DNA of 17,770 nucleotides from Phoronis ovalis (lineage: Eukaryota; Phoronida; Phoronidae). The DNA lies in NCBI GenBank assembly GCA_028565635.1, contig JAOXYB010019738.1, positions 1 through 17,770 on the forward strand, given 5' to 3'. Below the pieces are notes generated by a model. The model made no database searches. It saw only the letters and a program-made list of their open reading frames with translations, and was not told the DNA's origin. This document shows positions 1-7,096 of this stretch, piece by piece; within the stretch, counting starts at the first letter, position 1; each line of letters opens with the position of its first letter. The position numbers and the translations under genes were made by a program.

Positions 1-280
1 TTTGAAGGTATAAAAAGTGGCACAATGTATCATGGCAAAAAAGAGTCCCAAAATGCACCAGATTGCAGGAAATCACAGGAAATATTTTTTAAAATTCCCG
101 GGGGAGCATGCCCCCGGACCCCCCTAGTTTCGCTTCGCGCGCTCGCCTGTCGGAAGGGGGTCATAATTTTGTTTGCATGCTCTTAGGGGGGGTTGCAATT
201 TTTTGGCAAACCCTGGAGGGGGGTTTGAATTTTTATGTGCACCATGCTTTTGAAATGCACCAACTTCTGATCAGTCCCTA
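1..280 (-). repeat. GC-rich dispersed repeat, TAGGGACTG family, copy 1 (cut by window edge)
   Basis: Read on the minus strand the repeat starts at 280 with TAGGGACTGATCAGAAGTTG. It then runs through several poly-C/poly-G tracts (around 216-226, 185-192 and 110-125). A 7-bp GC stem, CCGGGGG / CCCCCGG, closes on the loop AGCATG at 98-117. Its G+C content contrasts sharply with the AT-rich surroundings. The same terminal words recur on the same strand at 13366 and 14130, so this is a dispersed family. I see no coding capacity. It is most likely a non-autonomous transposon remnant, but its class is not determinable here and its far end lies outside the window. Confidence 0.55.
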
Positions 281-625
281 ACTTAAATTATAGTAGTATT
301 AATTAATCACTTGTGTTTCCTTTTCAGAGACACAATTAAGATACTATATATCACATGGAAATTTGTCGGAACATGCCGATGCGTACCCACTTTCACCTTG
401 ACTGTCCCTCTGGGTATATGCTATTAGAGTGGGGCACTTATTTCGGGTCCTCGTGGGAGCCATTTTTATCTTTGAGGGGCCGTTTTGCTCTTCTGATTTC
501 CCATCGGAAATAAATTCTGACCAGTTCGATTTTTACAACAAATCAAATGAAATAATGATTGCATTTGTTAATTTAAGCTGAATTAGCAGTTTTATGTCTT
601 AATGCATATGTCAAGGTCCGTGTGC
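281..625. other. No gene seen; would hold the 3' UTR of the neuropeptide gene
   Basis: This stretch lies directly downstream (minus sense) of the neuropeptide stop codon and should contain its 3' UTR. No canonical AATAAA is visible on the minus strand. A CATAAA variant lies at about 591-596, only some 30 nt after the stop. A pyrimidine-rich tract ending in CAG at about 318-326 on the plus strand resembles an acceptor but has no supporting exon. Confidence 0.4.
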
Positions 626-1048
626 CTAAGTGTCGATCCTGTTCCTTTTCCCCCAAGACCTAAGGGCTTCTTGCCTTAGCCAGCCGGAGTGACCATCTTT
701 TCTCTTGCCCCATGAATTGGCAAATCCAGACCACTGCTTCTGTCTCTTAGACGTTTGTATAATTTCTTCATTTGCTTTACCATGCGTACTGGTAAAGCCA
801 TGCAAGCTATGTCTCTTATTGGTTAATTCAGTTGATTGCCTGTCATCTGCACTTCTTTTCCCCCAGCTGTTAATCCCTGTCCAATGAGATCGTTTCATGT
901 ATAATGAATATTCTGGTAAACCTTGTACTGTCTGCAATTTTCTTAATTGTTTTACAAGTCCTATGAGCTGTTTATTTTGACCAGCTAAGATTATGGTATA
1001 GAATCCTAGAAAAATTGTGAATCTGTATAATATAGCGGTTATCTGCAT
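626..1048 (-). CDS. Neuropeptide precursor, myoinhibitory peptide / allatostatin-B / WWamide-like
   Basis: Encodes a 140-residue secreted prohormone. Residues 1-24 (MQITAILYRFTIFLGFYTII then LAGQ) form a hydrophobic signal peptide, followed by an acidic/polar spacer and a KR site at 52-53. Three cassettes end in W-G-K-R. SHWTGINSW lies at 54-62, amidation glycine 63 and KR 64-65. QKQWSGFANSW lies at 103-113, Gly 114 and KR 115-116, with a glutamine that could cyclise. KDGHSGWLRQEALRSW lies at 117-132, Gly 133 and KR 134-135. The tail NRIDT precedes the stop. Trp spacing is W-x5-W, W-x6-W and W-x8-W; the first two match the W-x(5-7)-W-amide signature of this family. Family knowledge: such peptides are released from neurosecretory cells after prohormone convertase cleavage and amidation, and act through GPCRs. 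The reading frame stays open upstream to 1336. I chose the ATG at 1048 because it begins the signal peptide and sits 12 nt after a 3' splice site, and because the upstream extension runs into a repeat arm. Three copies is few for this family; the frame is intact. Confidence 0.85.
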   Translation of the reverse strand: MQITAILYRFTIFLGFYTIILAGQNKQLIGLVKQLRKLQTVQGLPEYSLYMKRSHWTGINSWGKRSADDRQSTELTNKRHSLHGFTSTHGKANEEIIQTSKRQKQWSGFANSWGKRKDGHSGWLRQEALRSWGKRNRIDT

Positions 1049-1060
1049 TTTGGGCCTCTC

Positions 1061-1075
1061 CTGAAAAAAATAATA
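1061..1075 (-). other. 3' splice acceptor of the neuropeptide coding exon
   Basis: On the minus strand the sequence reads TTATTTTTTTCAG followed by GAGAGGCCCAAA and then the ATG at 1048. A T-rich tract ending in CAG is a typical metazoan acceptor. It places the first 12 nt of the exon (1060-1049) in the 5' UTR. The entire prohormone is therefore encoded in one exon, preceded by at least one untranslated exon at higher coordinates. I could not identify the matching donor. Confidence 0.7.
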
Positions 1076-1270
1076 ACACACGTATGCATTACAAATGCCA
1101 TGGGAGGCATTAATACTAGATACTTTTAATTGAGAAAAGCCCATTTGGCACGACATCTTTGTCGAGTACGTGCACCAATAACGATGGACATACATTCGAT
1201 GCATACCGTAGACAGCACATTGGATACGTTCAAAACTAAAAATGTCCCCGACAATTAAAATATCACATTG

Positions 1271-1493
1271 TATAACAATAGAGTTGTCACAATGGATATA
1301 AACTGTTTTTTGCCAGTGTTTTGCTTCTAAAACCATTTTTCATTTTTTTGTTTGAAAAAAATCACAGAAATAAAAACGGAACCTTCAGGTATTTAAATAT
1401 GTACATATTTAATTTTTTTTAATGGAGCGAATTTTGAATACGAAAATGTTTTTTCGACTTGGGTACGTGTTAAAAATGGCCTAGCGACAGGTG
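1271..1493 (+). repeat. Left arm of ~1.04-kb inverted repeat
   Basis: This segment is the diverged reverse complement of 2126-2312. Shared blocks in order include tcacaatggatat, ttctaaaaccatttttca, aaaacggaacc, tttttcgacttggg and gcgacaggtg. The left arm carries a roughly 35-bp extra AT-rich stretch around 1397-1432. It overlaps the artificial upstream extension of the neuropeptide frame (1271-1336), so that extension is repeat-derived. The arms could be terminal inverted repeats of a long-TIR or foldback element, or two separately inserted copies of one repeat. Confidence 0.7.
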
Positions 1494-2125
1494 GCGCGCA
1501 CTGCTTGTTGTTTTCGATGCTGTAGGTATAAAGAAGACCACTTAATTATCTGTTGCCTATTAGGGGATGCATTTATAGGATCATTTGCTGTCGTAAGATC
1601 TTGCTTGTCGATATTAAATTTTATCTCGACTTTCTTTTATGGGAAATAATTGAAATCTATTGGGTTATAATTCTGTTGTATTGACTTAAACATTACTTTG
1701 TTATCATATTTGTTGATACATAATATTTTGAAAGCATAAATTATATATAGGATGAGTACATAAAACAAATAATATTAAATGAAATAAGGTTTGTTGCACA
1801 ATTGTACCTTGACATTTTTGGAGTCACTTTGTGCAGAACATGGTTCAAAAAGTCTTGAGTAAATTGCAAACCAGTTTTCTGTATTTCAGATGTAAAATGC
1901 TCGTTTCCTTTCTCGACATGATTAAGTTGTCCCTAATTGTACTTGATATTGCAGTAGAGTGAGTCTCTGAGAGAATCTCTCAATCTGCACTAAAGGCATA
2001 TCATTGCATAAAAGACAAAGAGATTACTGAAGTGCGCCTTTAGATATATCTAGGGAGTCACCTATTCATACGTATTTAGGTTGGCTATCTCATCCAAGGT
2101 AATTTATGTAAGAAACTCCCAGAGA
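1494..2125. other. Spacer between inverted arms; no gene seen
   Basis: AT-rich, with no open frame of note and no transposase similarity. It contains an 8-bp inverted pair, CTAAAGGC (about 1991-1998) and GCCTTTAG (about 2036-2043), and the self-complementary patch gagtctctgagagaatctctc around 1959-1981. It is intronic or upstream of the neuropeptide gene. Confidence 0.4.
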
Positions 2126-2312
2126 CACCTGTCGCCAGCCAACTTTTAACGCGTAAAAATCAGGCCCAAGTCGAAAAACATTTTTTTATCCAAAATGGTT
2201 ATATTACGGTTCCGTTTTGACTTTCTTGATTTCTTTTTTCGCCAAAAAATTTGAAAAATGGTTTTAGAACCAAAAAGCATTTCATATCCATTGTGACTAA
2301 CTCTATAATATT
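2126..2312 (-). repeat. Right arm of ~1.04-kb inverted repeat
   Basis: Reverse-complement partner of 1271-1493, starting with cacctgtcgc and ending near the reverse complement of tatagagttagtcacaatgg. By eye the arms agree over most aligned positions, with several short indels. No target-site duplication could be fixed at the outer ends, so the true element boundary is uncertain. Confidence 0.7.
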
Positions 2313-2472
2313 ATATGTATGAATAAAAGAAAGCCTGTGCTAATTAAGGACACACCTATTAAGAATCGATGCATCTTTAAAAAAATGTTCCGACACTCAA
2401 TTTCTCACAAAAAAATGTTGACTGGGAATTTTACTTAGCAAAACAGCTTGCTCACCAGTACATTCTTGGAAG

Positions 2473-2631
2473 CATTATAAAGTTACAATTCCGTAAATCA
2501 TGACTTACGTAAAAAATGTGCGTTGTCAGAAAAACAGCTTTACGACTCGTGTAAATATCTTTACAGAGTTACAAATCATAATTATTTACGGAAATTGTAA
2601 ATGATATTTACGGAATCGTAACTTTACAATG
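2473..2631. mobile_element. 159-bp palindromic MITE-like element
   Basis: The left end, cattataaagttacaattcc followed by gtaaat, is matched at the right end by atttacggaatcgtaacttt followed by acaatg in reverse complement (about 24 of 26 positions). Internal words built on TTTACGG/CCGTAAA and gtaaatatctttacag recur in both orientations, so the whole element could fold into a hairpin. It has no coding capacity. A short, AT-rich, non-coding inverted repeat of this size is typical of a MITE; I could not define a target-site duplication or superfamily. Confidence 0.55.
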
Positions 2632-3229
2632 TTTTCAGCAACGGAACCCTGGTGGATTCCACAGATAAGATGCAGATTCGGCAAGTTTGAAAGGTATATA
2701 CGTAAAATTTCCATCCAAAATCTAAATTTGACGGAGCACGGTCTTAATCACTACATATTCTTGCACCCACGAAGTGTGCAAATCCATACAACTAAACTAT
2801 AGTAATATTTTTCTATGCTTACAAAACATGACACGTCAACAAATGTAATAAATATAGTATTTTTAAACATTGTGAAATAATTTTTTTCACCACAAACCCA
2901 TGGCATATATTTCAGGCACTATTCTGTAGTCAAAGAAAAATCTAGATTTGATACACGTTATTAAATTATAATATATAAATACCATAGAGTATGTTTTATG
3001 ACATTTAGTGCTTAATTTGCATTTTTTGTGCATATTTGCGCACTCTTCAAAAATGTTCGCGTTTAATAATATTTCACGTGGTATCGCATATGTTCACTGC
3101 AAAACGCTGAAGTGAAGCGCGGAAAGTGTAGCGTATGACGTACCGTTTAGAAACTGGTGGCATATTCTGAAGAATTTTTTTATCTGCAAATTGGCCTAAT
3201 TGAAATATAATCATTATTTACTTCTTAAT
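2632..3229. other. AT-rich stretch, nothing recognised
   Basis: No gene, repeat partner or RNA gene was recognised here. A slightly more GC-rich patch (about 3090-3160) contains several GCG words but no open frame. Confidence 0.4.
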
Positions 3230-3746
3230 ATATGCTAGACCTATTGCCTGGCGAATACAAGCTAAAACGATTGAAATAATTTCTGCAATATGCAAATTGT
3301 GAAAACTGACAAATTCTCAAAGGAATATTGGAGCCAAATGTTTCACAGAACAAAAATTCCTACTTTTTGTGATACGAACATTTATTGCCTAATAAATTTA
3401 TATAAAAGCAATTTGTTGCTTTTCCATATCTATGTTATTCTAAAGAAAACAATGGATATGTACATTCAGTTATAAGAAAAACAAAATAAATCTATATAAG
3501 GTAATGACAAATCGAGTAATAAAATTATGATTGAGTAAAAAAGTAGTTCATGATGTCACAAAAACGTCATGTGAAACGTTTGGCTCGAATATTCCTATGA
3601 GAATTTGTCTTAAAGTTTAATTTTTGTCTTAAAACACAATAAAACTTTTTTAATTCTTTATTTTTTACAAAATAGTAATCATAAATTTAATCATTTGTAT
3701 CAAATGCGTTTATAAAATGAGTACATAGTAAGATTTACTACAATTA

Positions 3747-3767
3747 AATAATAATAATAATAATAAT
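3747..3767 (+). repeat. (AAT)7 microsatellite at the LINE 5' junction
   Basis: Seven perfect AAT units lie immediately after the left AATTA flank and before the first LINE-like codons. The position at the truncated 5' end, not the 3' tail, is unusual for a LINE. It may be slippage expansion of the AATTAAAT junction sequence. Confidence 0.9.
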
Positions 3768-4596
3768 CGATAATCTTGTTAAATGAGCTAAAACGTGACA
3801 ACTAAATTTCAATGGTTCAAAGTGCAAAGTATTACACTTGAGTAGTAACAATCCTAATTGCCAGTAATTTGTTCATGTTGATAATGAATTGAAACTCTCT
3901 CACCATATTGAAAAACAAGTTAATAAAGCAACTAGAATTCTGTCACTAATACGTAGATCATATGAGTTTATAGATGCATCATCGTTAATTAAAGCAACTC
4001 TTCATCGCTCTTGTTAGACCGCACTTAGAGCCAGTACTGCGCCTCAATTCATTAAAGATAGATGGTTAATTGAAGGTGTATTACGAAGAGCAACAAAGTT
4101 AGTACACAACATAAAATACTTGTCTTATGAAGAGAGAATACAAAGTATAGAAATACCAAGTATGAGTTATCGCAGAATAAGGGGAGCTATGATTGAGACT
4201 TATAAATATACTTATGGATTAATCAAACACCAATCTCAATTATTATGTATGGATGAGAGTGAAAGAACTAGAGGACACTCCTTCAAACTTAAAACTAGAT
4301 ACGGTAGGACTGCAAAACATTAGAATTTCTTCTCATTTAGACTGGTCGAATCATGGAATTCGTTGACTTAAACAGTTGTGTGTGCCACATCAATAGATAG
4401 TTTTAAAAAACAATCTACCGAATCTAGGCAAAGCGGTATGGAAAGGACATTTTTACAAACCCGATGTGCGATACCCGTTCTGCGCCCGAAAAGTTAATAT
4501 GATTGATAATGATATGTTAGAAAGCCGAGATCAGCTTACAAGCTTTTTAACTTAAGATTACAGCTGAAGAGGATGTATGTATGTATGACAGTATGT
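3747..4596 (+). mobile_element. LINE 1: 5'-truncated CR1-like non-LTR retrotransposon, 3' part, broken
   Basis: Conceptual translation from about 3790 shows the end of a LINE reverse transcriptase. The words are KCKVLHL, then VDNELKLSHHIEKQVNKATR, then ILSLIRRSYEFIDASSLI, followed by a shift to ALVRPHLE. After another shift come RRATKLV, YEERI and YRRIRGAMIETYKY (4120-4323), then after a stop FFSFRLVESWNSL. These are hallmarks of the C-terminal part of CR1/L2/Jockey-type ORF2. Stops and frameshifts make it a pseudogene. The 3' end has a short ATGT array (4573-4587), as LINE tails often do. The fragment is flanked by AATTA at 3742-3746 and 4597-4601. X copy 2 lacks it (empty site near 8326-8333), so this is an insertion into X. 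Confidence 0.85.
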
Positions 4597-5500
4597 AATT
4601 ACTCATATCGAAACTGTCCTGTTCATAAAGCGACCTCGTGTGGCACACCAGAGATACTAAAACTGGTGGGACGTCATTAGAAACCCGCCCCACAACTCCT
4701 CTTACATCCGCGATAAGATGTAGCACAGTTCGACAGTTAATAACGCTGGATAAACGCAGACACACATCAAAATTCGTGCCAGTTCTGTAGTACTCGAGTG
4801 ACGTCGCCCTGAAAGTCCCGTCAGTGCAAAAGTTCATGCTCAGTAGACAAAAATCGGCGAAAAATACTCTATAATCTGGAAAGTTTTGCACCGACACCGG
4901 TAAATTCATACGTATAATAGAAATCACTGGCTTCGTATGTAAAAATTGCACTAGTGAGGGTGCCGGCAAGCGAATCCGAAATACTGGGTGTGTTTGCTCA
5001 GTTCGATTTCACTAGAGAGCTTAAAGCGGGAAACACAGCACGTTGCATTGCTTTTCGTTTTTCCAGAAGTTTATTAAGGGAGAAATGCTTGTTTCATGAC
5101 ATTACTCCAACTTTGCATCGCGGGAAAGGCTATTTATATGAGTAGAAGGAAGACTGAATAAAATGAAAGTAAAAAAATTAATAAACTATAATTCTATATA
5201 TGCTAAACCTATTACCCTTGGTAGGGTTACACATATCTGTCATCAGTCTGGAAAAGTTGACGCAACATGCAATGGATTCGATTGTCTAGAAAAGACGGAC
5301 GTCCACGTGCATTTGTCTTTGTCGCAACGGTTCCCATTCACGCCACTAAGTTGCAGTCCCAATATGCCTTATTTGTTGAACATAATCATTGTAGATAACA
5401 TGTAAAGTGTTAAAACATGATATGTTGTGTTATATTACGCTTAGCGCAGTAAAATATTATGATGTTGCCGAGTCAATATTTGGTTACAAAATCAAAAAAA

Positions 5501-6174
5501 AACAAAAAACAATTCAAGTAAAAAGCGGTATATAGCATTTTATGATTCAAGCTGAAAAACAAGCATCAAAGATTCAAAGAGTAATTACATTTTTTTTTCT
5601 CATTTTGTCAGAACTTGTAAAATGTCTGCATTTATACGTAACATAAAATAACACACATTTATTTCAACGGTGTATTTTATTATTTCAACTATCATACGTA
5701 TTAAATCGCCATATAATTTTTTTTGCGTCAATAGGGAGCATTTCTAGTCGAGCTACATGTATCAGTTTAAATTATGGAAAGCATGAATGTTCTCAGCAAG
5801 AAAAAGTATAAATAGGTAAGATTTTTTAATTCTTGACAGCAAAATAAATTGAGAAATGGCAAAAGAACCGTAGCAGGGATTACTATAATAAAGATTGCAA
5901 ATAACTGAAACCCAGGCTGCACACATTTTGTGTAATGGAATAAACAAAAATTAGCGGAAATCCACAACTCTTGTTTCCAAAGACGAAATGGGTCACCACT
6001 TTTTTGGTGAGTAATTCATCAATCAATGAGGAATAAAGAATTTTATGAAGCTTTTCTAAAAAAAGTGACAAACGATACAGAGGTATGAATGAAGGATTTT
6101 TTCCCCGCTGTTTATTTAGTAAAGGTGAAATTCTGATTTCTGAACCTTTGCAAAAATTTCGCGATGGGCAAAAA
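5501..6174. other. Spacer between inverted X copies; no gene seen
   Basis: AT-rich sequence with poly-A/poly-T runs near 5495-5510 and 5590-5600. Three overlapping minus-strand frames of about 60 residues (5762-6071) are rich in hydrophobic residues but have no recognisable motif. I take them as chance. The X homology fades gradually into this spacer. Confidence 0.4.
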
Positions 6175-6653
6175 AGCTTGATTTTTGGAAATACTGTGCA
6201 CCAAATATGATTTCATCATTATCGTGCATTTATAAATCAAAATTATCGACTGTTTAAAAACTACTTTCTTTGAAAATAGCGCGAAGCTCAAGTGCGCGTG
6301 GACGTCCGCCTTTTGTAGGCAATCGAATCCAGTGTTACGTCACCTTTGCGGCCAGACTGCTTACTCCAATATGCATATATTTAATATATTTTAGAATAGT
6401 AAATGATGCAGTATTAGGTCACAGTCAAGGAAACCTCACTTGCTTAAATAGTCACAGAGACGGACCTAGTCCTATTGATTGTATGCTATGTAATGCTTCA
6501 CTATTTGAGGCGCATAGTTACCTAATCCGTCTCTCCATACACTGTTTGATATGTTATACACATTTATAAAAATCAATATTTGTCACTACCCTGTCTTATC
6601 AATAAAGGAAAGTAAAAAATGTATGTTAAATATTTTCAGTTCGGATAAATATA

Positions 6654-6688
6654 ATGCAGATCAGTTAATAAATGCAGATCAGTTAATA
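6654..6688 (+). repeat. Short tandem duplication inside LINE 2
   Basis: The words atgcagatcagttaata and atgcagatcagttaata stand head to tail, an in-frame-sized duplication (18-nt period) in the poorly conserved linker of the LINE. It is local slippage with no inferred function. Confidence 0.8.
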
Positions 6689-6801
6689 AAGGATTTTATT
6701 AAATTACTAAATGAATTGAGGAATAAAGTAGTGATATTGAAAAGACCTCCTAAACAATGGTCTAAATGCAAAAACAAACAAATTGTATGATACAGAGTGC
6801 A

Positions 6802-7096
6802 GAAATCAGGCCTACCTAACCAGCGTAGACTCGAACCGTCAATCTGCGCTCGCGCACCTGTTTCCTATCATTCGAACTCTTTCTCCGGGTTTCACACAGA
6901 AATTCCTGCAGCAGGTCCGAATCTCCGGAAATATGTACGAGTTCCTGGCAACTTGTGCGATTCTCCGGAAACGACGGTTCGAGTAGCAGGAATTTCGGTG
7001 CGAAACCCGGAAAAAAGATTCCGAATGGTAGGAAACGGGTGCGCGAGTGTGGATTGACGGTTCGAGTATACACGCTGGTTAGGTAGGCCTGGAAAT
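6802..7096. mobile_element. 285-bp foldback element with 5-bp target-site duplication, nested in LINE 2
   Basis: The element occupies 6807-7091 and is bounded by GAAAT at 6802-6806 and 7092-7096. The outer 20 bp are perfect inverted repeats: CAGGCCTACCTAACCAGCGT at the left and its exact complement at the right. Imperfect pairing continues inward through actcgaaccgtcaatc, ctcgcgcacc, gtttccta, ccgggtttc and gaaattcctgc. Each arm is therefore well over 100 nt and almost the whole element can fold into one hairpin. It is markedly more GC-rich than the host LINE. Removing 6807-7096 rejoins the codons for C-R-N and M-N-R-K of the LINE in frame. It has no transposase; this is a non-autonomous DNA element. 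A 5-bp duplication with CAGG ends does not let me name a superfamily. Confidence 0.9.

Larger units (their letters stand above)
3230..5500 (+). repeat. Repeat X, copy 1 (interrupted by LINE 1)
   Basis: Inverted partner of 6175-8530. Matching blocks, copy 1 (+) against copy 2 (-), are: attgaaataatttctg near 3270; aaatgcgtttataaaatgag near 3703; actcatat through cgacctc near 4600-4640; ggaaagttttgcacc and accggtaaattcat near 4880-4910; tttccagaag near 5060; aaactataattct at 5183-5195; and, in the opposite sense, CGTGGACGTCC plus CAATCGAATCCA near 5270-5310. Copy 1 carries extra sequence at about 3325-3610 and 4675-4825, besides the LINE at 3747-4596. Outer limits are approximate. I see no convincing coding sequence and do not recognise the family. 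Confidence 0.7.

Noticed and set aside
1049-1336. N-terminal extension of the neuropeptide open frame (96 additional residues starting MVLEAKHWQK)
   Set aside because: It places a signal peptide in the middle of the protein, crosses a good 3' splice site at 1061-1075 and begins inside an inverted-repeat arm also found at 2126-2312.
4547-4969. 140-residue minus-strand open frame in X copy 1, with a 30-residue stretch (around NLPVSVQNFP) alignable to X copy 2
   Set aside because: About 23 of 30 residues match, but the nucleotide differences fall at least as often on first and second codon positions as on third. The pattern is neutral decay of a repeat, not protein conservation. The frame also runs into the LINE tail.
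5163-5405. 80-residue plus-strand frame starting MKVKKLINYN
   Set aside because: Lies within repeat X copy 1 and is antisense to the block shared with copy 2; no motif and no conservation as a protein.
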